NCBI RefSeq assembly: GCF_001602095.1
Contig: NZ_CP014991.1
Location: 930,001-994,000 of the forward strand
Origin: Helicobacter himalayensis
GTDB taxonomy: Bacteria > Campylobacterota > Campylobacteria > Campylobacterales > Helicobacteraceae
DNA length: 64,000 bases
Direction of reading: 5' to 3'
Within the stretch, counting starts at the first letter, position 1; every line of letters starts with the position of its first letter. Positions 41,653 through 51,825 of this stretch are shown here, piece by piece. The position numbers were made by a program, and so were the translations under genes. The notes beneath the pieces are model-generated. The model saw only the letters and a list, made by a program, of their open reading frames with translations. It did no database searches and was not told the origin of the DNA.

Positions 41653-43362
41653 CTATTTTTGCTTATGGATTCTCACTACTTTGCCTTGATTTATTTCAAT
41701 GACATTATTTGCGAGCTCTATGGTGCTTGGGCGATGCGCGATAAGAATGATGATTTTGCCCTTGCGCGTGAGACTTATAGATTGTTTGATTAAATCTTCG
41801 GTTTGAGAATCTAGCGCGCTTGTGACTTCATCTAAGATTAAAATATCTGGGTTGCGATATAACGCGCGCGCGATAGCTATTCTTTGACGCTGTCCGCCAC
41901 TTAGATTTGTGCCAAATTCATCAAGCATCGTGTGGATTCCCTGTGGCATTTGCTTGACAAAATCATACATCTGCGCACTTTTGAGTGCCTCTATCACTTT
42001 AGCTTCATCTAGCTCCAACCCATAGGCGACATTTTTTGCAATGGTGTCGTTGAAAATAAAGATTCTCTGCGTGACAATGGCGATATTTTCGCGCAGGCTT
42101 TGCTGTGTGTAGTTTTTGATATTTTCATTATTAATAAGCACTTCGCCATTTTGGCAATCATACAAACGCAAGATAAGATTTACCAAAGTGCTTTTTCCAC
42201 TGCCAGATTTTCCCACCAACGCACTTACTTCATCACGCTTGAAAGTAAGGCTTACGCTTTTTAGCGCATGTGCTTGCTCTTCGTAGCTAAAGCTCGCATT
42301 TTTCAACTCAATAGTCTCTATTGGTTTTTTTAGTTGCAACGCTCCATCAGTTATATTTGGTTCTCTGTTTAGCACCTCAAAGATTCTATCGCTTGCCACA
42401 AGTGCGCTCTGCATACCACCCCAAAGATTAACAAGGCGCTTTAATGGTGTGAAAATCATCACCAGCGCACCTGCAAAAGAGGCAAATTCTTCAGCACTAA
42501 ATTTCCCCGCATTAATGTCAATTGTGGCGATATACACAATGCTTGCAAGGGCAAGCGCGCCTAAAAACTCCATTAAAGGCGTAGTGAGCTCGCCCACGCG
42601 CACGGCTTTCATACTCACCTTTAAAAACTGCTTGTTTTGGTTTGAGAAATGCTCCACTTCAAGCTTTTCACCATTGCTTGCTTTGATAATTTCTACATTA
42701 TTAAAAATCTCTGTGAGCTTGGAGGTAATATCCGCGTTTTTTTCCTGCAAATTGCGCGCGTATTTTTTCATCTTGCGGATAATCATATTTATAGGGATAA
42801 TGGCCAAAGGCATCACAATAAGCCCGATAACCGCAAGCTTTGGACTTTGATAAAATACCACAAAAATAAGCCCCGCAATCGTGGTAATCTCTCTAATGAT
42901 ATCGGTTATGTAGTTTGAAACCGCACTGCGGATAATCCCAATATCATTGGTGATACGGCTCATCAGCTCACCACCGCGCATTTTGTTAAAAAAACTTAGC
43001 TCAAGACTTAGCATATGCGTTAGCATTCTATCGCGCATTTGACGCACAATATCCTGCCCAATGAAATTCATAAAGTAGCTTTGGATATAGTTTCCCCCAG
43101 CCTTGCCCAAATACACCACCACAATCGCCACAGGCATTGCAATTGCTAAAAGATTGTTATTTGCCATAGTTTCAAAGTTAATCAATGGTACATTTTCTGG
43201 AATCTTCCCACTTAGTGAGCCAAGCAATGGCTCTATCAAATACGCAATGCCAGCCGTGCAAGCAGCCGTTAGCAATGTCCCGCACAGCGCGATAAAAAAA
43301 GACACCTTATGCCCGCGCATATAGGGCAAATAGCGTTGAAAAAAATGTATAAGGACTTTCAT
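41653..43362 (-). CDS. msbA: MsbA-type lipid A / multidrug ABC exporter
   Basis: A 569-residue half-transporter. Six membrane helices occupy residues 20-310. The nucleotide-binding domain has Walker A LVGKSGSGKSTL near 366-377, the signature LSGGQRQR near 471-478 and Walker B ILILDEVTSALD near 490-501, followed by the H-loop AHRPST. The length and domain order fit MsbA, the flippase for lipid A-core, but substrate cannot be proved from sequence. Confidence 0.85.
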   Translation of the reverse strand: MKVLIHFFQRYLPYMRGHKVSFFIALCGTLLTAACTAGIAYLIEPLLGSLSGKIPENVPLINFETMANNNLLAIAMPVAIVVVYLGKAGGNYIQSYFMNFIGQDIVRQMRDRMLTHMLSLELSFFNKMRGGELMSRITNDIGIIRSAVSNYITDIIREITTIAGLIFVVFYQSPKLAVIGLIVMPLAIIPINMIIRKMKKYARNLQEKNADITSKLTEIFNNVEIIKASNGEKLEVEHFSNQNKQFLKVSMKAVRVGELTTPLMEFLGALALASIVYIATIDINAGKFSAEEFASFAGALVMIFTPLKRLVNLWGGMQSALVASDRIFEVLNREPNITDGALQLKKPIETIELKNASFSYEEQAHALKSVSLTFKRDEVSALVGKSGSGKSTLVNLILRLYDCQNGEVLINNENIKNYTQQSLRENIAIVTQRIFIFNDTIAKNVAYGLELDEAKVIEALKSAQMYDFVKQMPQGIHTMLDEFGTNLSGGQRQRIAIARALYRNPDILILDEVTSALDSQTEDLIKQSISLTRKGKIIILIAHRPSTIELANNVIEINQGKVVRIHKQK

Positions 43363-43384
43363 AGATTCTCTAAATCTTTCAACC

Positions 43385-43585
43385 CTATTTCACATCAAAA
43401 CCAGAATCTAAAATCGCTTCTTTAATTTGCCCCCCATCTGCTGGAAGCTCATAATCAACTTCCACACTATGCGCACTTAAATTAACTTGGACTCTCTGTA
43501 TTCCTTCAATTTCACCCACAAATTTTTCAATCTTATCAACGCATTTTTGGCAACGCATACCTTCAACTTGAAATATCTTTGTCAT
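43385..43585 (-). CDS. Copper chaperone CopZ/CopP
   Basis: A 66-residue heavy-metal-associated domain protein with the metal-binding motif MRCQKC at residues 10-15 and the ferredoxin-like beta-alpha-beta-beta-alpha-beta pattern. It binds Cu(I) and hands it to a CopA-type ATPase, which is not in this window. It lies 22 bases upstream of msbA on the same strand. Confidence 0.88.
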   Translation of the reverse strand: MTKIFQVEGMRCQKCVDKIEKFVGEIEGIQRVQVNLSAHSVEVDYELPADGGQIKEAILDSGFDVK

Positions 43586-43691
43586 CTTGCGACTCCTTAA
43601 AAGAATTCTTTATAGTTCTCAAAAAAGTAGCGCATAGTGTAATAAAAAAACTTTAATTTTTGGCTTAAACTTTGTTTAAAATATTTTTTGT

Positions 43692-43697
43692 TAGAAT
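43692..43697 (+). promoter_or_regulatory. Candidate -10 box (TAGAAT) of rpmE
   Basis: TAGAAT lies 48 bases upstream of rpmE, after T-rich runs. A TGTTAGAAT context resembles an extended -10. Confidence 0.4.
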
Positions 43698-43745
43698 GCG
43701 CGTTTTTTCAAAACGTTTAAAAAATACTTTTCTAAGGACACAGCA

Positions 43746-43949
43746 ATGAAAAAAGGAATCCACCCACAATATGTTCCCTGCAAGGTTACTTGCGTAACAA
43801 GTGGCAAAGAAGTAGAAGTGCTTAGCACAAAGCCAACGCTAAGAATTGATATTTCTAGCTTTTGCCACCCATTCTACACAGGAAGCGACAAAATTGCCGA
43901 TGCGACAGGTCGCGTAGAGAAATTCCGCCAAAAATACAACCTCAAATAA
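43746..43949 (+). CDS. rpmE: 50S ribosomal protein L31
   Basis: A 67-residue protein beginning MKKGIHPQY and ending in the conserved HPFYTGSDKIADATGRVEKF. Cysteines remain at residues 12, 16 and 40, but the CxC and CxxC pairs of zinc-type L31 are incomplete (ISSFC instead of CxxC), so zinc binding is doubtful. This form is shared with H. pylori as I recall it. rsmI follows after 13 bases. Confidence 0.96.
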   Translation: MKKGIHPQYVPCKVTCVTSGKEVEVLSTKPTLRIDISSFCHPFYTGSDKIADATGRVEKFRQKYNLK

Positions 43950-43962
43950 GCGCGCAAAATTT

Positions 43963-44901
43963 GTGCTAAGTCTTGTCCCTACACCCATTGGTAATTTATA
44001 TGACATTACCTTGCGGGGTTTGGAGCGACTTTTTGAAGCGGAAGTGATTCTGTGTGAGGACACGCGCATAGGTAAAAAGCTCTATATGCTTTTGCAAGAG
44101 CGCGGGCTTTTTAAGATTCTCACTCAAGCGCAAACCACACAAAACAAGCATTTTCTCTCTTTTCACTCACACAATCAACAAGAATTCTTAGCCACACTTT
44201 CACAAGATTTTTTTATGCAAAAAGTTGTTTATATTAGTGACGCTGGAATGCCTTGTGTAAGCGATCCGGGTGCGGTACTTGTAAATTACTGCATAAGGCA
44301 CAATATAGAATATGACATTTTGCCCGGAGCAAGCGCGCTTAACGTGGCTTTTGCTTCCAGCGGAATAGAATCTAGCAATTTTTATTTTGGCGGATTCCTA
44401 CCGCACAAAAAAAATGAGCGCAAAAAAATTCTCTCATTTTACGCACGCCTTAAAATCCCCTGCATTTGGTATGAAAGCCCACACCGCTTGCTCGATACAT
44501 TGCAAGACATACAAGAAATTTTGCCAAATGCCTATATTTGCGCATGCAAGGAACTTAGCAAATTGCACCAAAAACGCTATTTTGGAAATGCAAGTGAAAT
44601 TATTAAAAACCTGCAAATAAGTAGCAAAATCTATGGCGAATGGGTGTTGTGCGTGCAAAATAGCGCACATTATGAAAGTGTGGAAACATTTTTACAAAGC
44701 CCTCAAGGGTTGAATGAGCGTGCAGATTCTCAAAAAGATGCGAATTTGCAATATTTATGTCCGCAACATAGTATTAGCGTTGAGGATATTTTAGCCCTTG
44801 AGCTTAGCCCAAAAGCAAAAGCAAAGCTCCTTGCAAAACTCACCCAAAAACCTATAAAGCTTTGCTATGAGGAAGTTTTATCCCACAAAGGGGCGCGATG
44901 A
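43963..44901 (+). CDS. rsmI: 16S rRNA (cytidine1402-2'-O)-methyltransferase
   Basis: A 312-residue tetrapyrrole-methylase-fold enzyme. LVPTPIGNLYDITLRGLE (residues 4-21), CEDTRIGKKL, SFHSHN and ISDAGMPCVSDPG (about 89-101) are the defining motifs, followed by LPGASALNVAFASSG. The start is GTG 43963. It overlaps rlmB by 4 bases. Confidence 0.95.
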   Translation: MLSLVPTPIGNLYDITLRGLERLFEAEVILCEDTRIGKKLYMLLQERGLFKILTQAQTTQNKHFLSFHSHNQQEFLATLSQDFFMQKVVYISDAGMPCVSDPGAVLVNYCIRHNIEYDILPGASALNVAFASSGIESSNFYFGGFLPHKKNERKKILSFYARLKIPCIWYESPHRLLDTLQDIQEILPNAYICACKELSKLHQKRYFGNASEIIKNLQISSKIYGEWVLCVQNSAHYESVETFLQSPQGLNERADSQKDANLQYLCPQHSISVEDILALELSPKAKAKLLAKLTQKPIKLCYEEVLSHKGAR

Positions 44902-45725
44902 TACTTTTTGGCAAACAACCTGTAATGTATGCGTTGCAATACCATAACAACTTGATTGAGGAAATTTTGCTCGCCAAAACCTTGCCAAAAGAGCAATTTA
45001 ATGCATTAAAAAAATTTGGGAAGCCAATTTGTGTGGTGGATTCCAAAAAGGCGCAGGCACTTTCACACGGGCGCAATCATCAGGGAATCTTAGCGCGTGC
45101 AAAGGAGTTTGAACTTAGCCCTTTAAGCGCACTAAAAAACTATACGCATTTGCTCGCGCTCTGTGGAGTGAGTGATGTGGGGAATATCGGTGCAATGGTG
45201 CGTAGTGGCTATGGGCTTGGGGTAGAAGGTGTGATTATCGGGGATTGTCATTTGGCAAAAAGCGCCATTGAAGGCATTGTGCGCACGAGTGCTGGTGCGG
45301 CACTTGATATGCCATTATGTATTATTGCGCACACGCTGGAAGTGCTTAATGAACTAAAAATCGCTGGATTTACACTTATTGGCGCTGATAAAAATGGGGA
45401 AAATCTCAACACGCTTTTACAAAATCATCAAGAAATGCAACAAAATCACACACAAAGCGCGCAAATTCCACAAAAAAGCGATAAAATTACCGCTTTAAAA
45501 TCTTTGGATTCTAGCATTTCAGATTCCTATAAAGCACCATTATCATCAACGCAGAGTCTGCAAAAATGGGTGCTTTTTATGGGAAGTGAAAATGAGGGCT
45601 TGCACCCAAAAATCCTCAAAAAAATGGATATGGTGTTAAGCATTCCTATGCAAAGAGACTTTAACTCGCTTAATGTCGCGCACGCAGCGGTGATTATACT
45701 AGATAGATTACTAAATAGAGGATAA
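44898..45725 (+). CDS. rlmB: TrmH/SpoU family 23S rRNA methyltransferase RlmB
   Basis: A 275-residue RNA 2'-O-methyltransferase. The N-terminal domain includes GKQPVMYALQYHNN; the SPOUT knot domain has SDVGNIGAMVRSGYGLG, FMGSENEGLHPKIL and the terminal IPMQRDFNSLNVAHAA. An insertion of about 45 residues rich in Gln, Ser and Asn lies between them (about 172-217). It overlaps rsmI, pairing two rRNA methylases next to L31. Confidence 0.88.
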   Translation: MILFGKQPVMYALQYHNNLIEEILLAKTLPKEQFNALKKFGKPICVVDSKKAQALSHGRNHQGILARAKEFELSPLSALKNYTHLLALCGVSDVGNIGAMVRSGYGLGVEGVIIGDCHLAKSAIEGIVRTSAGAALDMPLCIIAHTLEVLNELKIAGFTLIGADKNGENLNTLLQNHQEMQQNHTQSAQIPQKSDKITALKSLDSSISDSYKAPLSSTQSLQKWVLFMGSENEGLHPKILKKMDMVLSIPMQRDFNSLNVAHAAVIILDRLLNRG

Positions 45726-45729
45726 GACA

Positions 45730-46806
45730 ATGCAAAATCAGACATTAGATGAACAGCTCGCCTATCTCAGTGAAATCGGGCTTAAAGAGATTAGCAAAAC
45801 AACAAAACTCACTACAAACAAAATTGATGACATCCTACAAAAACGCTTTGATAAAATCGATAAAGTCCGCGCAAAAGGCTTTATTACAATTTTAGAGCGC
45901 GAGTATAATCTCAATCTTTCAGAATGGCTTAGAGAATATATGATTTTTTTAAATAAAGAATCTGCTCCCGCACAAAACGACCCACAATCGCCAATCGCGC
46001 AAATCGACCTTAATACGCATATCAAAAATCAAGAAAAACAACAATCCACGCAATCTCAAACCACCAAACCGCTAGAAAACATCCACTCTCTCAAACTCCC
46101 AGAAAAAAAGCAAAACACCCAAAGCAAGCCACGCACACAAAAAACAAAAAAAATCACAAAAAATAATCCTCTTATTTTTGTTTTGCTGATAGCGCTCACG
46201 CTTAGCGTGGTAGGCTACTTTGCGTATCGCGTATTTTGGGATAATACAAAAGAGCAAAGACAAATTACATTTAATTCTAAAAAACCCAGCAAGCCCACTT
46301 CAAATATCGAGTTTGCCACAACACAGGAAAACACTCAACAAGAAAATGTAGATTCGCAAAAAGAATATGATGGAATCTATGTTGATTACTCTACCCTTCC
46401 AGATTCACAAGATTCTAAAAACACGCAAGATTCTATAAATTCACAGGAACTAAATTCACAAAATGCAGAAAGCTCAGCACACGCGCAAACACTCGCGCAA
46501 GATTTGCAAAACCAAGCACTCTCGCAACAACTTACTCTTATCCCAAATTCCCAGCTATGGGTTGGTATCATTGAAGTAGAAAGCCAAAAGGCAACGCATT
46601 TTAACCTCACCAAAAAGCAAGAATTTACGCTTGATAAGCCTTTAGTGTTCGTGTTTGGGCATAGCGATTTTACCTCGATTCTTGATGGTGAAAATTTCAC
46701 GCATAAAACGCGTAATTTTGTGAGATTCTATTTTGATGGTAGTGAGCTTAAAGAGATAAATTACACCACTTACAAACAGCTTTGCCCCAAAGATTATTGG
46801 AATTAG
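45730..46806 (+). CDS. RodZ-like membrane protein of unknown function
   Basis: A 358-residue protein. Residues 8-70 resemble the HTH_25 domain of RodZ: an ISKTTKLTTNKIDDIL helix-turn-helix, then RAKGFITILEREYNLNL. A Lys/Gln-rich linker, one membrane helix at about 142-164, a low-complexity Ser/Gln/Asp linker and a C-terminal domain of about 85 residues (starting near SQLWVGIIEVES) follow, like the periplasmic DUF4115 of RodZ. RodZ links MreB to the cell wall. The resemblance is by architecture and eye, so the assignment is tentative. Confidence 0.55.
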   Translation: MQNQTLDEQLAYLSEIGLKEISKTTKLTTNKIDDILQKRFDKIDKVRAKGFITILEREYNLNLSEWLREYMIFLNKESAPAQNDPQSPIAQIDLNTHIKNQEKQQSTQSQTTKPLENIHSLKLPEKKQNTQSKPRTQKTKKITKNNPLIFVLLIALTLSVVGYFAYRVFWDNTKEQRQITFNSKKPSKPTSNIEFATTQENTQQENVDSQKEYDGIYVDYSTLPDSQDSKNTQDSINSQELNSQNAESSAHAQTLAQDLQNQALSQQLTLIPNSQLWVGIIEVESQKATHFNLTKKQEFTLDKPLVFVFGHSDFTSILDGENFTHKTRNFVRFYFDGSELKEINYTTYKQLCPKDYWN

Positions 46807-46809
46807 CCT

Positions 46810-47619
46810 ATGAAAAAACTTAGTTTTTTGCTTCTTATTTGCGCGTTATGTGGGCTTTTTGGCGATGCACTAGATACAAAAATTATCAATCTCATAGGAG
46901 AAAAAAACTACCAAATTAACGCAAATTTTATAAAAACTATTTTTCAAGACAGAAACTCTTATTACAATAACGGCGGGCTTAGTATGAGCAGGATTATTTC
47001 CGAGCTTAAAAATAATGGGCTTTTGCAGCTCAAATTTTCAAGTCCGCAAGAAGTGCGACTTATCTTTAACGCACGCACAAGCCCGATTTTGCTTAATCGC
47101 ACAATTAATGATATTCTCGCAACGATGGGCTATTCCTACTTTAATGTCGCGCGTGCGGATTATGATTCTGGGATTTCAATGATTGAATTTAACTTCGCCA
47201 CCGAGCACGCACCTGACCCTGAAGTGATTTTAAATGAACTAAGCAAGCGCGGATTAGTTGGCATTGACATTACACGCCATAGTCCGCAGAAATGGGAATA
47301 TTTGCTTGAGTTGAATAATTTGCAGATTCCAAATTCTCGCGCCGTTTCACAGAATCAAGCACTCAATTTACGCGATATTTCTGGGCAATATTGGCTCAAT
47401 GTCCGCACTCAAGGCAAACTACAAATCTCAAGCGCGCAAAAATGGTATCCGCGCATCGTGCTTTATGATAGAAACTTGATGATTATTAATTCTTATGTAA
47501 GCAAGGATTCTAAAAGCTCAATAAGCTTCAAAGTCCCGCGAGGCGTGAGTTTTATAATGATTACAGATTCTAATAATTCTGCTAATCTCAAAAACGGAAT
47601 CTCCGTGCAGTTTGAATAG
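46810..47619 (+). CDS. Secreted protein of unknown function
   Basis: A 269-residue protein with a signal peptide (MKKLSFLLLICALCGLFGDA, residues 1-20). The mature part alternates short beta-like and helical segments, with no cysteines. It begins 3 bases after the RodZ-like gene, so they are co-transcribed. I do not recognise a domain. Confidence 0.6.
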   Translation: MKKLSFLLLICALCGLFGDALDTKIINLIGEKNYQINANFIKTIFQDRNSYYNNGGLSMSRIISELKNNGLLQLKFSSPQEVRLIFNARTSPILLNRTINDILATMGYSYFNVARADYDSGISMIEFNFATEHAPDPEVILNELSKRGLVGIDITRHSPQKWEYLLELNNLQIPNSRAVSQNQALNLRDISGQYWLNVRTQGKLQISSAQKWYPRIVLYDRNLMIINSYVSKDSKSSISFKVPRGVSFIMITDSNNSANLKNGISVQFE

Positions 47620-47645
47620 CTATATTATACAAAAGGTGGGAAACA

Positions 47646-48863
47646 ATGTTTGATGAAATACAATTTGAAAAAATAAAGCGATTACCAAAATATGTTTTTG
47701 CTGCGATTAATGAGATAAAGCTTTCTATGCGGCAAAATGGCGAAGATGTGATTGACTTTTCTATGGGAAATCCTGATGGTGCGACACCACAACATATAAT
47801 TGATAAAATGTGCGAGGCAGCAAATAAGCCAAAAAATCACGGCTATTCCGTGAGCAAGGGGATTTATAAGCTTAGGGTGGCGATTTGTGATTGGTATATG
47901 CGCGAATATGGCGTGAAGCTTGAGCCAAACACGCAGGCTTGCGTCACTATGGGAAGCAAAGAGGGCTACGCGCATTTAATACAAGCTATCACAAATCCGG
48001 GAGATACTGCTATCGTAGCCGAGCCAGCCTATCCGATACACTCTTATGCCTTTATCCTAAATGGTGCAAACGTCATTAGTTTTCCCATCAAATGGAATGA
48101 AAAAATGGAGCTTGATGAAGAGGATTATTTTGAAAAACTTCTTGCGTCCTTACAAGAATCTGCACCAAAGCCAAAATTTGTGGTCGTAGGATTCCCACAT
48201 AATCCAACCACAACAATTGCTTACCTTAGCTTTTATGAGCGTCTTGTGGCGTTGGCAAAAAAAGAACGTTTTTATATCATTAGCGACATTGCATACGCAA
48301 AGCTTTGTTTTGGGGATTATAAAGCGCCTAGTATTTTACAAGTGGAGGGCGCGCAAGATGTGGCGGTGGAGTGCTACACCTTGAGCAAAACCTACAATAT
48401 GGCGGGCTGGCGCATAGGCTTTGTAGTGGGGAATACAAAGATGGTAGAGGCTTTGCAAAAAATTAAGAGCTGGCTTGATTATGGAATCTACACACCAATG
48501 CAAATCGCCGCAACAATCGCGCTCAATGGCGAGCAGGAGTGTGTGAGCGAAATTTGCGCAAAATACAAAAGGCGTATGGAAGTTTTGATAGAATCTTTTA
48601 AAGCTGCTGGCTGGGAGATGGCAAAACCACAAGCGAGTATGTTTGTTTGGGCGCAGATTCCAGAATGTGCGATGGCGTTAGGAAGTATGGAATTTTCAAA
48701 GCGCCTTTTACAAGAGGCGAAAATCGCCGTAAGCCCCGGAGTTGGCTTTGGACATCACGGAGAGGGTTATGTAAGAATAGCACTCATTGAAAATGAAAAC
48801 AGAATACGTCAAGCCGCAAAAAATCTCAAAGCCTTTTTGAAGCAATTGAGGGCGCAGGCGTGA
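47646..48863 (+). CDS. Class I/II pyridoxal-phosphate aminotransferase
   Basis: A 405-residue fold-type I enzyme. [13 protein letters not shown] (about 38-50), [10 protein letters not shown] with the PLP-stacking asparagine, and [13 protein letters not shown] (about 248-260) with the Schiff-base lysine are typical of aspartate/alanine/LL-diaminopimelate aminotransferases. It overlaps hom by 4 bases, and a similar aminotransferase-hom pair exists in Campylobacter as I recall, so a role in the aspartate family (alanine, aspartate or LL-DAP) is likely. Confidence 0.85.
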   Translation: MFDEIQFEKIKRLPKYVFAAINEIKLSMRQNGEDVIDFSMGNPDGATPQHIIDKMCEAANKPKNHGYSVSKGIYKLRVAICDWYMREYGVKLEPNTQACVTMGSKEGYAHLIQAITNPGDTAIVAEPAYPIHSYAFILNGANVISFPIKWNEKMELDEEDYFEKLLASLQESAPKPKFVVVGFPHNPTTTIAYLSFYERLVALAKKERFYIISDIAYAKLCFGDYKAPSILQVEGAQDVAVECYTLSKTYNMAGWRIGFVVGNTKMVEALQKIKSWLDYGIYTPMQIAATIALNGEQECVSEICAKYKRRMEVLIESFKAAGWEMAKPQASMFVWAQIPECAMALGSMEFSKRLLQEAKIAVSPGVGFGHHGEGYVRIALIENENRIRQAAKNLKAFLKQLRAQA

Positions 48864-50140
48864 AAAAACTTAATATCGGCATTATCGGCATTGGCGTTGT
48901 GGGAAGCGCTGTTGTTAGGATTTTGGAACAAAACAAAGCACTTATTAGCGCGCGCGCTGGGGTTGAATTTGTCATCAAAAAAGGCGTGGTGCGCGATTTA
49001 CAAAAAGCAAAAAAGCTCGGAATCTTAGAGGAAAGCAAACTTAGCACAGACTTAGATTCTGTGCTAGAAGATAAAGAAATTGATATTGTTATCGAGCTTA
49101 TGGGTGGCGTGGAGCTAGCCTATGAAGTTGCAAAAAAGGCGTTGCAAAACAACAAAGCCCTAATTACCGCAAATAAGGCAATGCTAGCCTACCACCGCTA
49201 TGATTTGGCAAATATCGCAAAGGAGCTTCCCATAGGCTTTGAAGCAAGCGTGGGCGGTGGGATTCCTATTGTACGCACACTCAAAGATTCTCTTGTCTCA
49301 AATCATATCCTTGCCATTCGTGGAATCCTAAATGGCACGAGCAATTACATTTTAAGCCAAATGTTTAACCACAATAAGGATTTTGCAAGTGCATTAAAAG
49401 AGGCGCAGAATCTCGGCTACGCAGAAGCTGACCCCACTTTGGACATTAATGGAATGGACGCAGGGCACAAACTGCTTATTCTTGCCACGCTAAGTTTTGG
49501 TATTAATGCCCTGCCAGAGGATATTTTGATTGAGGGGATTGAAGGTATTACGCCTGATGATATGGAGTTTGCACGTGAGTTTGGCTATGTGATTAAACTC
49601 CTAGGAATTGCAAAGCGCGAGGGGCAATGCGTGGAATTGCGCGTAAATCCTAGCCTTATCCCAAAAAATAGTATGATTGGCAAGGTTGATGGCGTGATGA
49701 ACGGCATTAGCATCGTGGGGGATTGCGTGGGGGAAAGTATGTATTATGGTGCGGGTGCTGGAGGGAATCCTACGGCTAGCTCTGTGATCGCGGATTTGAT
49801 AGAAATCGCGCGCGATACGCATTCTAGTATGCTTGGATTTTCAGGCAAGTTTGATGACATGCCGCTTTTAAAGCCCATTGAAGAAATCCGCTCACGCTAT
49901 TATATCCGCCTCTACACCCAAGATAAGCCCGGTGTGCTTAGCCAAATCGCGCAAATTTTGGGACAAAATAATATCTCCATCAAAGCGCTTTTACAAAAAG
50001 AACACGACACGCAAGGTGTGGCAAAGCTCCTTCTCTCTACACATACAAGCAAAGAATCTGACATTACCACCGCGCTAGATTCTCTGCAAAAGCTCCCCAT
50101 TATCATTGACACACCTTACAAAATCCGCATAGAGGATTAA
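48860..50140 (+). CDS. hom: Homoserine dehydrogenase
   Basis: A 426-residue NAD(P)-dependent enzyme that reduces aspartate semialdehyde to homoserine for threonine and methionine synthesis. The N-terminus has [13 protein letters not shown] (residues 8-20). The central part has the [11 protein letters not shown] and the [20 protein letters not shown]-type active site segments (about 154-208), with the catalytic lysine in GHK. A C-terminal ACT domain (about 350-426) suggests feedback regulation. It is co-transcribed with the aminotransferase. Confidence 0.95.
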   Translation: MKKLNIGIIGIGVVGSAVVRILEQNKALISARAGVEFVIKKGVVRDLQKAKKLGILEESKLSTDLDSVLEDKEIDIVIELMGGVELAYEVAKKALQNNKALITANKAMLAYHRYDLANIAKELPIGFEASVGGGIPIVRTLKDSLVSNHILAIRGILNGTSNYILSQMFNHNKDFASALKEAQNLGYAEADPTLDINGMDAGHKLLILATLSFGINALPEDILIEGIEGITPDDMEFAREFGYVIKLLGIAKREGQCVELRVNPSLIPKNSMIGKVDGVMNGISIVGDCVGESMYYGAGAGGNPTASSVIADLIEIARDTHSSMLGFSGKFDDMPLLKPIEEIRSRYYIRLYTQDKPGVLSQIAQILGQNNISIKALLQKEHDTQGVAKLLLSTHTSKESDITTALDSLQKLPIIIDTPYKIRIED

Positions 50141-50168
50141 TTTTTTAAGGTGTTGGGTGCAAAAGAAG

Positions 50169-50789
50169 CTACAAACTCACCACACCTTCGCTTTTTATCA
50201 TAGATTCCATTGTTTCAAGCGCATTGCCTATCATTCCAACCTTTAAGCGCTCTGTCAAAGCATAATAACTCAAGCACGAGCCACAAGAATAAATCTCCAC
50301 GCCTATTTTTTCAAGCTCTTTTAGCACTTCCACGATTTCATCATTCGCAATCTCGGTATTATCAGTCGTCAGTAACACACCACGATTGACAAAAATAATC
50401 TTTTGGGGCAAAACCTCAGTATTAATGAGTGATTTTAAGAGTGCATTAATAAGCATCACGCCAAGCTCACCCTCACCCACCTTATCATTGCGCACAAAAA
50501 GCACTTTTGGCGTGATTTTATTGCTAAGCTCCTTGTCTTTTGGGTCAATCTTTGCTTTGATAAGAATCATATATTGCTCGCCTTGAGAATGTCCGATTTC
50601 AAACTCATAGCCCGCTGTGCGTAAATAGCGACTAAGATTTTCCTTTGCACTTAGCGTATTGCCCAAAATCTCGTAGTTTGCGTGCTTGAGTGCTTCTTGT
50701 GTAACGCCCATCAGCGCCTTTTTCACCTTTACCACAGGTTCAGGGCAGGGCAGATTACGCACATCAATTTGAACAACATTACCACTCAT
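50169..50789 (-). CDS. yedF: YedF-type TusA/DsrE fusion protein
   Basis: A 206-residue two-domain protein. Residues 5-80 are a TusA-like domain with DVRNLPCPEPVVKVKKAL and its conserved cysteine; residues 90-206 are a DsrE-like domain with CGSCLSYYAL near 172-181. Family members occur near selenium or sulfur metabolism genes, but the function is unproven. It is convergent with hom, 28 bases apart. Confidence 0.85.
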   Translation of the reverse strand: MSGNVVQIDVRNLPCPEPVVKVKKALMGVTQEALKHANYEILGNTLSAKENLSRYLRTAGYEFEIGHSQGEQYMILIKAKIDPKDKELSNKITPKVLFVRNDKVGEGELGVMLINALLKSLINTEVLPQKIIFVNRGVLLTTDNTEIANDEIVEVLKELEKIGVEIYSCGSCLSYYALTERLKVGMIGNALETMESMIKSEGVVSL

Positions 50790-50875
50790 CTTTTCACTCC
50801 TTTTTATCGCAAGCCTAACACTTTACAATGCGTTGTTTTGGTTTCCTAAGATTTTAGCATATTTTGCCAGAAAAT

Positions 50876-51823
50876 TTAATGCCATTTTTTGCAATGCAAA
50901 GACACGCGCCCTCTTGTAAGCCTCCCAAGCTCTAATAGGCTTATGCGTGCGCGCTTTGCACTTTGCTTTAACGCACGCACTTTTTTGGAATCTAGTGCAA
51001 AAAGCAATTCATACTCTTCCCCACTTTGCAAACGCCATTTTTGCGCGCTTTTTTGTAATCTCACAAACTCCCTGCTCGGCGCAAATCCAAGCCTTGCACT
51101 TGTGGAAAAATTTTGCAAATCCTGCAAGATTCCATCAGAAACATCCATACACGCACAAAGCTTTGTTCCAATATGATGCATAAAGCTAGTGCGCGGTTTT
51201 GGGGCCAAAAAACGTCCCTTAGCCTTTCTCCTCTCTTGCGTGCGCAAAAGCGCTACAAGCTCTTTGTAGCTACTCCCAATGCTACAACCACCCTTTCTCA
51301 CACGCTCTTGCGTGCAAAAAAGTCGCTGATTTTTTTTTGCATTTGCGCGATACAGGGGCTTAACACATATACCAAAAAGCGTAATATGAAAATCTAAATT
51401 TTTCCCAACCGCGCTATCACCGCCCAAAATTTCTATGCCAAATTCCGCGCTTATCTCCTTTATGCCCTCTATCATTTGCAAAAGTGCGCATTTTTGCATA
51501 TCTTTTGGTAACACAATGCTTAAAAGCGCGCTTTTTGGGGTGGCATTTTTAGCAATAATGTCCGAGAGATTAACCAAAAATGCCTTTTTTATCGCCTGCC
51601 TTGGACTTAGCCACGCACGCTTAAAATGGATATTTTCACAAAAGCTATCCATTGTGGCGATAATTTGGTATTTTTTTGAATGTTGCGAGATGAGATTTTT
51701 AAAATCTAGCGCGTTTAAAACACACACATCATCATCTAGCGCGTTTTTTGCGCCAGCATTTTTGCGCGCACACACGCCACTTTTTTTAAGAGATTTAATA
51801 AAAATATATTCCTGACTTTGCAT
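50876..51823 (-). CDS. thiL: Thiamine-monophosphate kinase
   Basis: A protein of 315 residues from ATG 51823 (326 from an in-frame TTG at 51856). DDDVCVL, ATMDSFCENIHF and ILGGDSAVGKNLDFHIT are the family's phosphate and Mg-binding segments, and CMDVSDGILQDL near residue 220 is strongly diagnostic of ThiL. It phosphorylates thiamine monophosphate to the diphosphate. ATG 51823 overlaps the nadC 3' end region without a clear ribosome-binding site, so the start is uncertain. Confidence 0.85.
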   Translation of the reverse strand: MQSQEYIFIKSLKKSGVCARKNAGAKNALDDDVCVLNALDFKNLISQHSKKYQIIATMDSFCENIHFKRAWLSPRQAIKKAFLVNLSDIIAKNATPKSALLSIVLPKDMQKCALLQMIEGIKEISAEFGIEILGGDSAVGKNLDFHITLFGICVKPLYRANAKKNQRLFCTQERVRKGGCSIGSSYKELVALLRTQERRKAKGRFLAPKPRTSFMHHIGTKLCACMDVSDGILQDLQNFSTSARLGFAPSREFVRLQKSAQKWRLQSGEEYELLFALDSKKVRALKQSAKRARISLLELGRLTRGRVSLHCKKWH

Positions 51824-51825
51824 AG

